64,000 bases of DNA from positions 47,899,983-47,963,982 of the forward strand of contig OX638133.1 in assembly GCA_951804985.1 (NCBI GenBank), written 5' to 3'. A model generated the notes under the pieces. That model did not search any database and was not told where the DNA came from. It saw only the letters and a program-made list of their open reading frames with translations. Each line of letters begins with the position of its first letter. Position 1 is the stretch's first letter. Shown one piece after another: positions 11,526 to 22,593 of this stretch. Source of the stretch: Dryomyza anilis. Lineage: Eukaryota; Arthropoda; Insecta; Diptera; Dryomyzidae. A program made the translations under genes and the position numbers.

Positions 11526-13950
11526 CGCACAGTGCAACATCCCACAATGAACGAGAGAACTTGAGAGAACTTAAATTTTAAAATTGGAGTTTGTATCTTT
11601 AATGGTTATGGAGATAAAAATCAGTAAAGTTGAGATTTTTTTTCATGAACATTTTTTTATTAATTGTAACAAATCCAAAATAAATACGATTTTTAAAATT
11701 CTTTTGTTTATGAAATGCTTACATTGAGATCTCAAAAAGTGTGCTTACTTGAGAAAATTTCTTGTTTAGTTTTAAAGATATAGACTTGAACATGAATTTT
11801 TGTTTTTATTTTTGAAGACTTTACATATTTATACATAGATTGTACATTTTATCATGAAATAAAAATATTTGTATAGGACTTTTATAAACAATTAACACAT
11901 AAATCATAAAATGAAAACCGTTTTTAAATATCTCAAGTGGTTAAGTAATATAAAATTGTAAAGTTGTTAAACGATAAAAATTATCCAAAATATATAATCT
12001 GGCAACACTGGTTAAAGTTATATATATATTTTTTAATTTGACCTACTGAAGAAAAGTTTTCAAAGTCCAAAGACAAAATTTAGGTAAGCAATTTTAAGGA
12101 CGAATTATTTCTTCGTTTTTTGACCCTTACTTATTTTTTCCCTGAGAAGTATTTGTGCCGGACAGCATTTTTTCAAAAATACTATTTTTTTTAAGCGACT
12201 TAGATTAAAATCGTTATATCTCACTTTATAATATATTAAAAAATACATATATTCTTAAAAATGTTTTAATTAAGCATAAGTACATAAAATTAGTATATAA
12301 AGGTTTCACGATGATAAGGTTAATACTTATTTAGAGATATTTTATCAAATTTATTTTTTTTTGCCATATTATTATTTTATATCTTTTTCTTCCTTAAATA
12401 AAAAAGTGTTCAGAAACAATATACAGATTGTCCTTATATTCGCCACATAGATTCCTTAAAATCTCTTCTTTTTAATAATACCAAATACTTATATATTTAC
12501 TTTACATATGTGTGCCATATGACATAATAATACACATCATGTTTATTAAAATTTCGCACACCTGCAAAATAAAACCAGTTGGGAAGGTGAGATCACCAGG
12601 GAAATTTTAAAGTAGGGACATTTTATAGTAGGTGTTATTATGATTGTTATCAAAATTATAGTCGGTCAAAGCCGACTATAAATACCCTACAAATATATGT
12701 GGTTACCATTCGAAGTGGTATATGGGTCATCAGAGTATACGAATCCTAAAAATAACTACAAACTTTCAATCGCTGAAGAATTTCCATTCATTTGATACTC
12801 ATATTTACAAATGGGTAGGTGTACCGAATTTCTATTGTTTTTTTGGGAACCGCAAGTCGTTTCGCGGGAAAACATTATTTTCATGTATTTGAGCATGAAG
12901 TTAATATATATTTGACCAAAAAAGTTTACCTAAGCACGTATACAGTAAAATTGAACTGTAGATGTAAATTTTATATGAGTTATTTGAATATAAATGGTCA
13001 GATCACAATGGACCGATATTCGCACATATAGCGTAGGTATATAAGAAATCTTTATTATGAGTTTCATTCATCTAACTTTTCAATTTTTTAAGTAGTAGGG
13101 ATTTTCACAGACAGACAAACAGACGGACAGACAGACAGACAGACGGACATCGCTGAATCAACTCAAGAGGTCATGCTGATCAAGAATATATATACTTTTC
13201 CATACCGGAGATGCTTCCTTCTGAGTGTTACACTGAAGGTGAAACTGAATATACCCTTTCACTCTTAGTGTAGTGTATAATTAAGCCCGTCGAAGCAGGA
13301 CCAAATTATTTCCGCAAATATTTATTTTTTAACAGGACTTGTCACAAAACCGTTATATCTATCTAAAATTAGCATATATTCTGTAAAAGTTGTATGATGA
13401 TAGCGTTAGATATGTTCAATCAAATTCAATGTTAGTTGGGCTTAATTTCACATAAAAAATACAAAATTGTCTACAACAGAATCCAGTTAACTTAAATTTT
13501 GACTTTGGACGTTGAAAACTTTTCTGCAGGAGGTCAAAATAAAAAAATTATTTTAAAACTTTAACTTTGACCAGTGCTGCCAGATTAGTTATATATATTT
13601 GGATAATTTGTATCGTGTAAAAGATTTTCAGTAATGTTATCTATAAAAAAATATAAGAAAAGTATTTATTACTAAAGAAAAAAAAAATAATACGGAGATT
13701 TGCGTACAAGTTCAATTTTCCAAAATATCTAAAATACTTAACTTTTGGATTTTTTACAATTTTTGAAAGATTTTTCATGAAAAAAATCAAAATTTTACTG
13801 ATTTTTATCTCCATAATCATTAAAAATACAAACTCGAATTTTATAAGTTAAGTTTCCACAAATTCTTTCTGTACAACACTTTTTAAATTTTTAAAATCGG
13901 TTGAAGGTTCCGAAAATACTGATTTAAGAGCGTTTGGGACACTCTGTGCG
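11526..13950. mobile_element. ~2.4-kb foldback element with long inverted arms, HINE in its loop
   Basis: Outer ends are CGCACAGTG (11526) and CTCTGTGCG (13950). The left arm (about 11526-12200) matches the right arm (about 13285-13950) in reverse complement. Shared landmarks include GGAGATAAAAATCAGTAAA, the CTGGCAACACTGG / CCAGTGCTGCCAG segment, GACCT(A/C)CTG, and GAAAAGTTTTCAA near a TGGAC/GTCC motif. The loop contains a complete minus-strand HINE. No transposase frame is visible, so this is a non-autonomous foldback-type element. No clear target duplication was found. Confidence 0.75.
12571..13278 (-). mobile_element. HINE, near-complete, inside the foldback loop
   Basis: Minus-strand copy from AAAACCAGTTGGGAAGG (3' end) to CTCTTAGTGTAGTGTATA (5' end), with the (GTCY) array as GACAGACAGACAGACGGACA at about 13110-13150. 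Compared with the reference copy it lacks only a few bases. Confidence 0.9.
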
Positions 13951-14754
13951 TCCCCATGCAAACCATGGCCAAAAATATAAAGAATCATCGTAGAAGTTTG
14001 AAATTTTGTACATTGCCATTTTGTAATAAATGAAAATTATGGTTTAAAAATTTGAAAAATCGGTAGATGTTCACTTTGTTCACGCCCATATTAACCTAAA
14101 ATTTAAACGTTTTATTACGTTATACCTATATTAATAATATAAAAAAATTGACAAAATTGGACAAGAGACACGCCTACCTCCCATAGTAACGTACGGTTAC
14201 TTTATCATTAGTTAGACATTTAATGAGAATAACAATGAAAATAAATATTTTAAAAATTGATTTTAATATAAATATTAATAAATATAGAAAATTGTAAAGT
14301 ATTGGACTATATACTCCCACCACCCAAAATGGTGAGAGAGCTCGGCCTAAGTCCTTATAGGTCTGTAGTGCCAAACTATTATTATTATTATTAATATGTT
14401 TAGTTACTTTGAAAACAATACTAAAAAGTGAAACCAAAGAATACGACAATTAAAAGTTTGGAAGTGTTTTAAAAAAATACATCAAAAACATATCTCCAAT
14501 AATTTCCTAAAATATTTATAAAACTATGTACAATAATGTGCCAAAAACTCTTGCTACCTTAATTTATAAAAAAATCCAGTGGTACCTCTAGTGAAAATAC
14601 GTGATAATTGCCGTGCGTTAGTTTCGCAAAAACTCGTTATCTTTGTCTTAATACTGGGGTGATTTAGGAAAAAAAAAAAAAACCTGGAAAATCCCAAAGA
14701 AAAATCCGGAAAATAGAAAAAACTTAATTAATGTTTCTATGAAAATATGTTATT
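13951..14754. other. No gene recognised
   Basis: AT-rich. A frame at 14174-14449 on the minus strand contains an Asn run from (ATT)n and hydrophobic low complexity. It has no family resemblance. Confidence 0.5.
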
Positions 14755-14832
14755 TGCCTCAGTCCAGGCTTGAACCGGGGACCTTTCGGCTCGCAGTCCA
14801 ACGCACTAACCACTGAGCTACCGCGGCTAACT
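14755..14832 (-). repeat. tRNA-derived SINE head, minus strand
   Basis: Read on the minus strand it has a clear A box (GTAGCTCAGTGGTTAGTGCG) and B box (GGTTCAAGCC) about 45 bases apart, with GTTGGACTGCGAGCC between. The acceptor and anticodon stems do not pair as in a functional tRNA. The body that follows (CATATTTTCATAGAAACATT) resembles the body after the plus-strand copy at 15183. It is therefore a SINE rather than a tRNA gene. Confidence 0.65.
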
Positions 14833-15182
14833 AAACATATTACATGTTTAATATATAATCAAAAGTGATGTATCGTTAGATAGAAGAAATTCTATATATT
14901 AACTTAATGTATAATAAGTACTTACATTAGAAATAATAATTACACTCACTGAAAATTCAAGTAATAAAATTGGCGAATTACCTTATTTACGCAATACAAT
15001 TTAATGTTTGACTTTAGAGTAACCGTGTGGCTCAAAAAACATATTTTTTAATAAATTTATTCTGACTTCAAATTTTCTAAGTATTTTTTCAAATTTTCTA
15101 AGTATTTTTTATCGAATATTTTGTACGATTTTGTACTTAAAATATTAAATTTTTGTGATTTTTGGCCGCACCCGTTGCACTC
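14833..15182. other. Spacer between two inverted SINE heads
   Basis: AT-rich spacer with a small direct repeat (TCAAATTTTCTAAGTATTTTT twice at 15068-15110). No gene seen. Confidence 0.6.
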
Positions 15183-15350
15183 TGCGTCGGTCGCTCAGAG
15201 GTTAGTACGTTGGACTGCGAACCGAAAGATATCGTAGCATAGGTTCAAATCAGGGCTGGGGATAAAAAAAAAACATTATTTCATAGAAAACATTTTCTAT
15301 ACCGCGCTATCTCTCAGCAGTCCATGACAAACATACGAGAGTAAACTATT
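15183..15350 (+). repeat. tRNA-derived SINE, plus strand
   Basis: A box TCGCTCAGAGGTTAGTACG, then GTTGGACTGCGAACCGAAAG and B box GGTTCAAATC. It is followed by an A run and a CATTATTTCATAGAAAACATT body shared with the inverted copy at 14755-14832. It is more diverged in the head than that copy. Confidence 0.6.
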
Positions 15351-15430
15351 GCCCCGCGGTAACATGTTCAAAGTACTTTGGAAATGATCAATGATATTAT
15401 TGATGATATTTTGGGATATTTTAAATTTGT

Positions 15431-17752
15431 GTCAATGAAGCCATGAGGGACCGACGTGTCGTTTTCATGTATTTTAAATGTGTTCCGTCCGTCGTTGTTT
15501 AGTCTAATTGTCGCGTAAAATTGTGTTTAGTGTGCCCGCCCTACATAAAATAAACATAAAATAAAAACAAAATTTAAATAAAACACAAATTAAATCAAAC
15601 TTACATAAAAACAATTACATTTTAATAAACACCAATTAAATAAATCAAACAATAAAACAACAGCAGTTGCAACAACAACAAGTTGCTGCACTCAACGTTT
15701 TTTTTGCAATTGCCAACGCAAAGGGCTTTTCTATGCTCTTTGCTTCTTTGCTGCACTTGCACAGGTTTGTTTCGTATCCCTTCCCTCTCTCATTCTACTC
15801 CACGCTACTAGCGCTCACAGTAGAGGCTGAACTGAGTGCGCGATCTATACCGTGATGAAGGCGTAACACTCACCACGGCTTAGCTTGCACTCTCATTTGT
15901 TTGTGTCAACTGCTGCGCGTTGGTAGTATGTATGTTTGAAGTTTCCCAGTAGACAAAATGTCGCAAATTTTTAATGTGCAACCACTCGGGTCTGTCAACA
16001 CAAGACGCTTGTTATGTTGAATTGTTTGCAGAGTGCAACCAACTGACTCAATTGGTGAAGGAACTGACGTACCTCCCACGCGTCGGTGAGTAGAGAAAAA
16101 AAAGTCCTGACTTCACATCATGAAAAATATGATATAAAACTCCTTGCACCTCTTGGTAATTCCGACCACTGTACTGTTTCCGCTGAGTTTTCGTATTCTA
16201 GTTTACGCGCCTCTTCGATTAGAGGCCCGAAGAGGACTGTTTGGCTTTACGATAAAGCAAATTCGGTTGCTTTAAATGATTTTTTTCGACACTTTAAATG
16301 GAAATTGTGTTTCGCTGACAGAGACATAAATACGACGGTACAAAATATTGTTTTATTAGATATGCGGTCCTTCATACCTTCTAAAATGATTAGCTTTAAA
16401 CCCAAGGACCACTCTTGGTTTTGTGAGACTTGCAGGACTGCAGTCAGGTCGAAAAAGGAAGCCTTTCAGAATTGGCGTTCTAACAAGAATGCTAACACAG
16501 AATGACTTCGCATTCAGGCTAGAAATCGCTGTTATGCCGTGATCTCGCGCGAAAAGTTTGTTCACGAACAAAACGCGCGTAAAAAGGTTCTACTTTACCA
16601 CAGAGGTAGTAAACATTTCTGGTAATTTGTAAAAAGGGTGAAGAATCAGACGACATCGTTTACTTCAACTCTTATTACAAATGGCCAGACCTTCACTGAC
16701 CCGGTTGATAAAGCCAATCTCTTGGCGATACATTTTCGAACTCGGGCAGTTAAAATGGTTTTAGCAGATGGCATATGTGTTGAAGAAGTGCGCGTCAACG
16801 CTGGCTTGTCCGTTTTGCAACCTTTTCAACATCTCATACACGAAAAGTGGAATAATTGTGTACACCATTTCGGGGAGAGTAAGGTTGTTGCTCTGGATAT
16901 TTCCAAGGTTTTTGATCGAGCTTGGCATAAATCCCTCGTCTCAAAACTAATTGCATATGGTGTCGGTGAATCTTTTACTTGATGGATATCGAGTTTTCTC
17001 CAGGGTCGTTCAATACGAGTTGCGATGGATGGTGTGTTCTCAGAACAACTCTCCATCTATTCTGGAGTTCCGCAGTTTCCGCCTATCCCCGGCCCTATTT
17101 CTGGTATTTATCAATGACCTTCTGTAATTGACCCAGAACCCAATTCATTCCCCTGCAGATGACAGTAACATTTGTCATTCATATTCGTTCAACAAGCGCC
17201 TAAACTTTTTGGAGATTGAGAGTAAAATACGCACTATGAATGACGCACTCAACAATAACCTTAAATCAATCTCCGTGTGGGGTCTTGCAAATAGAGTTGA
17301 TTTTAATGCAATTATGACCCAATATTGTCTGTTTTCTCACAAAAGAATGGATTCACCCCTCCCTCCCCTCAATATGGGTGCTGTAGATATTGCGCAGCCA
17401 GCTGCTCTCGACGTTCTGGGCATATCAATTCAATGTGACCTCCGATGGAATTATCACAAATTTGATGTGTCGAAAGAAACGGCCAATTACCTTGGTTTTT
17501 TAAAACACTCCTGCTGACTTACGCACTGTATACCCTACGCACTGTATACACTTTCTTTGGAGTTCCTGGACCAAATCCAACAACGAGCAATATACCTAAT
17601 AGGGGATGAAAATATTTCAACCTGTATTGGCTATATTGAGCACCGAAGGAACGGTGGGTGCTTTATAGGTATTACAATGGTAAGTGTTCCAGGGAGATAC
17701 ATGACCTGATTCCACCAAGTCGTGTGTTCTACCCGGGCATCGAAACAAACTC
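15431..17752 (+). mobile_element. Jockey/CR1-group LINE, decayed, 3' truncated
   Basis: The 5' end (GTCAATG...CCATGAGGGAC) coincides with the 5' end of the minus-strand LINE at 60292, so it is probably the true element start. A GC-richer 5' region with (CAA)n is followed by broken ORF2 frames at 16086-16505, 16638-16982 and 17128-17517. Visible pieces are SDHC in the endonuclease end, the RT palm A segment ALDISKVFDRAWH at about 16890, a degenerate GVPQ segment, and a thumb region (GISIQCDLRW). Stops and frameshifts interrupt every domain. The element stops at about 17752, where a different repeat begins. The related copy at 57771-60292 is better preserved. Confidence 0.8.
16086..17650 (+). 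pseudogene. LINE reverse transcriptase ORF2 remnant
   Basis: A discontinuous coding relic that specified the end of the apurinic endonuclease (GNSDHCTVSAEF near its start) and a non-LTR reverse transcriptase. Stop codons follow residue 139 of the first frame and recur in the palm. The catalytic F-A-D-D box is destroyed (read-through around 17155 shows PADDSN-like bases with stops nearby). The start at 16086 is only the first Met in an open segment. Product would be non-functional. Confidence 0.75.
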
Positions 17753-18185
17753 CGTAAACATTGGTTATGTGGGAGTGGAATTTTACAGATTGAAGTTAAC
17801 ATAGGAAAACAGTTCACATAACTGGATCTGTGAGAGGAAAATTGGCAACAAATCTTACCAAGATATATCGCAATCCATAAATTTTAATTATTTTTCTGGT
17901 AAAAAATGTGGCAGAAAACTTGACAACTTATTCATTTCAATATTCACAAATCCAATGTTTGAATTTATTTGACAAAAGTGGCAGCGAAACCATCTGTATG
18001 CTAACTCTATATCAAAAACATACTCTCTGATTCAACACAATCACAACAACATAAAAAATTCTGCAAAGCATTTCGACAAAGACAGCAATATAATTCTACA
18101 ACACAACAAATACATAAGACACAAAATAGTCAACAAGCAGGGTTTGTTTAAATCCACCTCGTCAACTCGTTCCTACTCGCACACT
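17753..18185. repeat. Repeat shared in part with the insert in LTR copy 1
   Basis: Segments match 25975-26400: GTTATGTGGGAGTGGAATTT through CTTACCAAGATATATCGCAATCC matches in reverse complement, and AACTCTATATCAAA followed by ACTCTCTG and TTCAACA matches in direct orientation. The mixed orientation fits a palindromic MITE whose centre can occur either way round. It abuts the truncated LINE on its left. Confidence 0.6.
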
Positions 18186-18190
18186 AAATT

Positions 18191-18637
18191 TAAAACCAGT
18201 TGGGGAGGTTAGATCAGATGGGAAATTTTAAAGCAGGTGTTATTATGATAGATGATTATCAAAATTATAGTCGGTCTAAGCCGACTATAAATACCCTACA
18301 CATGTATGTGGTTACCATTCAAAGTGGTATATAGGTCACCAGGGTATACGAATCCTGAAAATAACTACAAATTTTCAATCTATGAAGAATTTCCAGTCAT
18401 TTGATACCCATATTTACAAATAGGTAGGTGTACCGAATTTCGTTTTTTTTTTTTTGGGAACCACAAGTCGTTTCGGCGGAAAACCATATTTTCATGTATT
18501 TGAGCATGATGCCATATTGACATATTTGACCAAAAAAGTTCACCTAAGCACGTATACAGTAAAATTGATCTGTAGATGTTAATTTTAAATGAGGTATTTG
18601 AATATAAATGGTCAGATCACAATGCACCGATCTCGCC
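18191..18637 (-). mobile_element. HINE 3' portion
   Basis: Minus-strand copy from TAAAACCAGTTGGGGAGG to about the CACCGATCTCGCC segment. The 5' part with the (GTCY) array is replaced by a GC-rich module at 18638. Confidence 0.85.
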
Positions 18638-18745
18638 AACTCGCCTGCCCGCGGCTGACTGCACGGGCAATCGAGTGCTTGGCTAGGGGTATCTACGGGC
18701 AGAAGTGAGCGGGGATTGCAACGCAGAAATGAGCGGGGGATTTTA
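18638..18745. repeat. GC-rich module next to a HINE fragment
   Basis: A conspicuously GC-rich island with CCAACTCGCC at one edge and GTGCTTGGCTAGG about 40 bases later, plus two GAGCGGGG repeats. A similar arrangement (reverse complement of CCCAACTCAGCCCG ... GTGCTTGGTGAGG) lies at about 30075-30130, also touching a HINE end. It may be the terminal part of an unrecognised DNA transposon. Confidence 0.35.
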
Positions 18746-19249
18746 GTGTTGCATTTTTAGAAATTCCGGGAAATGTAAATGCCTATTTAAGAGTTTTATT
18801 ATTTGAGATTGGTTTTAACGGACCCATTTATATTGCTTATTATTTTGAATTATTAAAATATTCAAATTTTATCATTTTAAATAATTATAATTTTTTCTCA
18901 TAACATTTATTTAATTTTCGCATGCAAAAACAAAATTTAATTATTTGTTATTATTTTGTAAACTGTTTTTGGATATAAAATGTGTGTCTAAATTGATTTA
19001 AATCTCAAACTTAACTGAATTTTAAAATAATTATTTATTTCACATTTCTGCCCTATTTTACTTAAGAAATGGTGCAACACTGAAGAGAGTGAGAGTGCGG
19101 TGAGAGTACGGTGTAACAAAGGAACACAAAATCTGACAAAATAATTCGTGGTTTTGGAAAAAAATGTACATAGAATTATCCAAAAATACTGTATTTTGTG
19201 AAAATTTATAATTTTTGATAATACCAAGGTTAAATGTTCTTATTCCGTT
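18746..19249. other. AT-rich stretch without a recognised gene
   Basis: No domain-bearing frame. Overlapping minus-strand frames at 18988-19252 are unsupported. Confidence 0.5.
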
Positions 19250-19284
19250 CATAAAAGAGACTTACTTACTTACTTAAATGGCCC

Positions 19285-22200
19285 TTACAACCGTGGGTCG
19301 GTTTTGGCCGCTGAGATGAAGCCGCGCCAGTCGGATCTGCTTTGCGCGCGCTGCCGCCAGTTAGAAATACCAAGCGTTGCCAGGTTGTCCTCAACTTGGT
19401 CTTTCCAACGCAGATTTGGACGCCCTCTTCTACGCTGTCCACCTTCGAGTTTCGATTCAAGCACCTTCTTGGCTGGAGTGTTTTCATCCATTCGTTCGAC
19501 ATGACCTAGCCAGCGAAGCCGCTGGATCTTGATGCGCTTGACTATGTCAATGTCGTCGAATATCTCATACAGCTCGTGGTTCATCCTGATTCGATACTCG
19601 TTAGCAAAGCAGATAGGGCCAAAGATTTTACGGAGAATCTTTCTCTCGAACGCTCCCAGTACTCTCTCATCGGTGGTGGCCAGCGTCCATGTTTCTGCAC
19701 CATAAAGTAGGACGGGCATGATGAGTGACTTGTAGAGCGTTATTTTTGTCCGGCGAGAGAGGGCTCTGCTTCTCAATTGCCTACTGAGCCCAAAGTAGCA
19801 CCTGTTGGCAAGAGTTATTCTCCGTTTGATCTCCAGGCTGACGTCGTTGTTGCTGTTTACGCTGGATCCCAGATAGACGAAGTCCTTCACAATGTCGAAC
19901 TTGTGGGTGTCAAAATCAGCTTTTTGTCCAAGACGCACGGACTCTTTTTTGCTTGTTGACACAAGGAACTTCGTCTTGTCCTCGTTCACCGCTAGACCCA
20001 TTCGACGCGACTCTTTCTCCAATCTGGAGAATGCTGCGCTGACTGCTCGTGTGCTCCTGCCAATGATATCAATATCGTCGGCATATGCGAGCAGCATGAC
20101 ACTTTTGTTGAGGATAGTGCCGCTTTGACGGAGTTCGGCAGCTCGAACTATTTTCTCCATCAATAAGTTAAAAAAGTCGCACGATAGGGAGTCACCCTGT
20201 CTGAAACCTCGTTCGGTATGAAATGGCTCGGAGAGGTCTTTTCCTATTCTCACTGAGCAACGTGTGTTGCTCAGGGTCATCCTGCAAAGCCTTATAAGTT
20301 TCGCAGGTATACCGAACTCAGACATTGCGGCGTATAATCGTTCCCTTATCGGAGTGTCGAAGGCGGCTTTATAGTCGACTAATAGGTGGTAGGTGTCGAT
20401 CTGTTTTTCTAGGGTCTTTTCCTGGATTAGGCGCAATGTGAAAATCTGGTCTATGGTGGACTTTCCAGGTCTGAAGCCGCACTGATAAGGTCCAATCAGT
20501 CTGTTGACGATGGGCTTCAGTCTTTCACATAATACGCTCGATAGAACCTTGTATGCGATATTGAGTAGGCTGATCCCACGGTAGTTGGCGCAGATAGTGG
20601 GATCCCCTTTCTTAAGGATTGGGCAGAGTACACTGAGGTTCCAGTCACTTGGCATGCTTTCATCCGACCATATTCTGCTTACGAGCTCGTGCATGCTCTC
20701 TATTAGCTCTTCGCCTCCGGTCTTAAACAATTCAGCAGGCAGGCCATCAGCACCTGCGGCTTTGTTGTTTTTCAGCCGAGCAATGGCTGTTCTGACCTCG
20801 TCATGGTCGGGTGGCGGAATCTCAACGTCGTCATCAAGTACTGGGGTTGCCGGGTTTGCTTCTCTATCGGTGGAATTGATGAGGTCATCATCACCGGTCA
20901 GCAGTTTAGAGAAGTGATCCCTCCATATTTTCAGTGTGCTCTGGATATCTGTCACTAGATTTCCGTTCTCATCTTTACAGGAAGAGGCTCCGGATTTCGA
21001 ACCTCCGGCTAGGCGTCTTATTTTCTCGAAGAATTTTCGAGCCTCATTCATGTCCCCATGCATCTCAATCTCCTCACACTCACGTCTTTCTGCCTCGCTT
21101 TTTTTACGCCTGAAAAGACGTCTCTCTTCCCTCCTCTTCTCTTTGTATCGCTCCTTCGCAGCTCGCGTAGCTACTGACTGCAGGGTGGATTTGTACGCAG
21201 CGTCTTTCTCTGCAGTGGCCGCGCGACACTCTTGGTCATACCACTGATTCCTCAGGGGGCGTTGGAATCCAAGCACCTCTTCGGCAGCCGTACGCATAGA
21301 GCAGGAGATATGATTCCACTGCGCGCTTATATCATCGAGAGGAGGAGTGCTTTGTCTAAGCAGGTGTGAGAGTCGAGTGGAAAAGGCTTGCGTTGTCTGT
21401 TGTGATTGCAGCTTTCCGACGTCTAGCTTTCTCTGCGTTTGGTTCCGTACGTTCTTCGCAGCGCTTAAGCGTGTGCGGACCTTGGCTGCTACAAGGTAAT
21501 GATCCGAGTCCATATTGGCACCTCGGATAGTGCGTACGTCCATCACGCTTGAAGCGTGCCTTCCGTCAATCACAACGTGATCAATTTGATTTCGAGTTTT
21601 TTGATCGGGCGACAACCATGTGGCCTTGTGGATATCGAAATGTTCGAATCTAGTGCTACTAACTACCATGTTTCGTGCTGCGGCGAAGTCGATTAGCCTC
21701 GTTCCGTTATCGGAAGTGTTGGCATGGAGGCTAAATTTTCCGATTGTGGGACAATAGATGGCTTCTCTGCCCACCTTGGCGTTAAAATCGCCTAGCACGA
21801 TTTTGATATCGTGGCGGGGGCAGCGCTCGTACGCGTTGTCTAGGCGCTCGTAGAAGCGCTCTTTTGTCTCGTCATCTTTCTCGTTCGTCGGAGCGTGTGC
21901 ACAAATTAGGCTGATATGGAAATATTTAGCCTTGATGCGGATTGTTGCCAGCCTTTCGTCCACGGGCGTGAACCTAGAGACAAGGTGGCGGAGTCTCTTG
22001 CCGACCACAAATCCACATCCAAATTCGTGTCTCTCCGCATGGCAGCTGTAGTAGATATCACAGGACGCTTGTTTCGAACAGCCCTGTCCCGTCCATCGCA
22101 TCTCCTGGATAGCGGTGATGTCAGCCTTATATTTTTCGAGGACATCTGCCAGCTGGATAGAGGCACCTTCCCTATAAAGGGTCCGGACATTCCAGGTGCA

Positions 22201-22332
22201 TATCCGTAAATCATGGTCCTTAAAACGTTTGCGTGGGTCGTCATCGTTGTAATCGGTCGTTATCCGAGGCTTCTTTTTTGTTTTCATTGGGCGCATAGGT
22301 TTTTTCCGTGGTGGGACCCAAACCCAACGCAC
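19285..22332 (-). CDS. RTE retrotransposon ORF2: APE endonuclease plus reverse transcriptase
   Basis: Uninterrupted 1015-codon frame. Residues about 42-285 form an AP-type endonuclease: TWNVRTL with Asn48, IQEMRW with Glu77, the GDFNAKVG box with Asp182 and Asn184, and SDH at 276-278. A charged, Arg/Glu-rich linker spans about 390-440. Reverse transcriptase runs from about 515 to 800: KAAGADGLPAELF, NYRGISLLN, QCGFRPGKST, palm A DYKAAFD with Asp653 and Asp659, GFRQGDSLSCDFFN, and the YADD box at 750-753. The C-terminal part holds LLYGAETWT and WLGHVERM, typical of RTE proteins. No RNase H is present, as expected for the clade. All catalytic residues I can identify are intact. The protein would nick target DNA and copy the element RNA onto it in the nucleus. 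The first Met at 22332 is chosen as the longest frame; a slightly later start is possible. Confidence 0.93.
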   Translation of the reverse strand: MRWVWVPPRKKPMRPMKTKKKPRITTDYNDDDPRKRFKDHDLRICTWNVRTLYREGASIQLADVLEKYKADITAIQEMRWTGQGCSKQASCDIYYSCHAERHEFGCGFVVGKRLRHLVSRFTPVDERLATIRIKAKYFHISLICAHAPTNEKDDETKERFYERLDNAYERCPRHDIKIVLGDFNAKVGREAIYCPTIGKFSLHANTSDNGTRLIDFAAARNMVVSSTRFEHFDIHKATWLSPDQKTRNQIDHVVIDGRHASSVMDVRTIRGANMDSDHYLVAAKVRTRLSAAKNVRNQTQRKLDVGKLQSQQTTQAFSTRLSHLLRQSTPPLDDISAQWNHISCSMRTAAEEVLGFQRPLRNQWYDQECRAATAEKDAAYKSTLQSVATRAAKERYKEKRREERRLFRRKKSEAERRECEEIEMHGDMNEARKFFEKIRRLAGGSKSGASSCKDENGNLVTDIQSTLKIWRDHFSKLLTGDDDLINSTDREANPATPVLDDDVEIPPPDHDEVRTAIARLKNNKAAGADGLPAELFKTGGEELIESMHELVSRIWSDESMPSDWNLSVLCPILKKGDPTICANYRGISLLNIAYKVLSSVLCERLKPIVNRLIGPYQCGFRPGKSTIDQIFTLRLIQEKTLEKQIDTYHLLVDYKAAFDTPIRERLYAAMSEFGIPAKLIRLCRMTLSNTRCSVRIGKDLSEPFHTERGFRQGDSLSCDFFNLLMEKIVRAAELRQSGTILNKSVMLLAYADDIDIIGRSTRAVSAAFSRLEKESRRMGLAVNEDKTKFLVSTSKKESVRLGQKADFDTHKFDIVKDFVYLGSSVNSNNDVSLEIKRRITLANRCYFGLSRQLRSRALSRRTKITLYKSLIMPVLLYGAETWTLATTDERVLGAFERKILRKIFGPICFANEYRIRMNHELYEIFDDIDIVKRIKIQRLRWLGHVERMDENTPAKKVLESKLEGGQRRRGRPNLRWKDQVEDNLATLGISNWRQRAQSRSDWRGFISAAKTDPRL

Positions 22333-22379
22333 GAACCCTCACTCTGAGGGAGATGCTCGCCACTCACTTTAGCCGACTT

Positions 22380-22532
22380 CTACACCGGGTGGTGTAGAGC
22401 GCCGTTTCCAGGGACTTCCACGAGGAGGACTTCCACCGAAGTGGAGGTGTCACCATTTGACAATTTGTCAATTCTGGTGACCAGTGAGTTGACTTGAGAC
22501 GACACCGACAAGGATTGCGCTGGCTTCGCCAT
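22380..22532 (-). CDS. Short upstream ORF of the RTE element
   Basis: A 50-residue frame starting MAKPAQSLSVSSQVNSLV, rich in Ser and Val, ends 47 bases upstream of the long ORF. RTE elements of several animals carry a very short ORF in this position with no known function. The frame continues open upstream of this Met to about 22631, beyond the element boundary, so initiation at this Met is an inference. It lies wholly within the element. Confidence 0.5.
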   Translation of the reverse strand: MAKPAQSLSVSSQVNSLVTRIDKLSNGDTSTSVEVLLVEVPGNGALHHPV

Positions 22533-22593
22533 GTTGAAGCACTCAGACACGTTGCCTTGTGATAATCGCCCCCATAGTCCCCATAAAAGAGAC

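Larger units (their letters stand above)
19262..22581 (-). mobile_element. RTE-type LINE, apparently full length, 3320 bp
   Basis: The element is bounded by a perfect 12-bp target duplication, CATAAAAGAGAC, at 19250-19261 and 22582-22593. On the minus strand it holds a short 5' region with a small ORF, one long ORF for endonuclease and reverse transcriptase, and a very short 3' UTR ending in (AAGT)n rather than poly(A). This compact plan with a short simple-repeat tail is characteristic of the RTE clade. The intact ORF and unmutated duplication point to a recent insertion. A second, fragmentary relative lies at 50577-50835. Confidence 0.92.

Noticed and set aside
14755..14832. Functional tRNA gene
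   Set aside because: A and B boxes are good, but acceptor and anticodon stems do not pair and the sequence continues into a body shared with the copy at 15183. A SINE head explains it.
19304..22244. Plus-strand and alternative-frame ORFs of 60-112 codons overlapping the RTE element
   Set aside because: They are antisense or out-of-frame shadows of the intact 1015-codon ORF.
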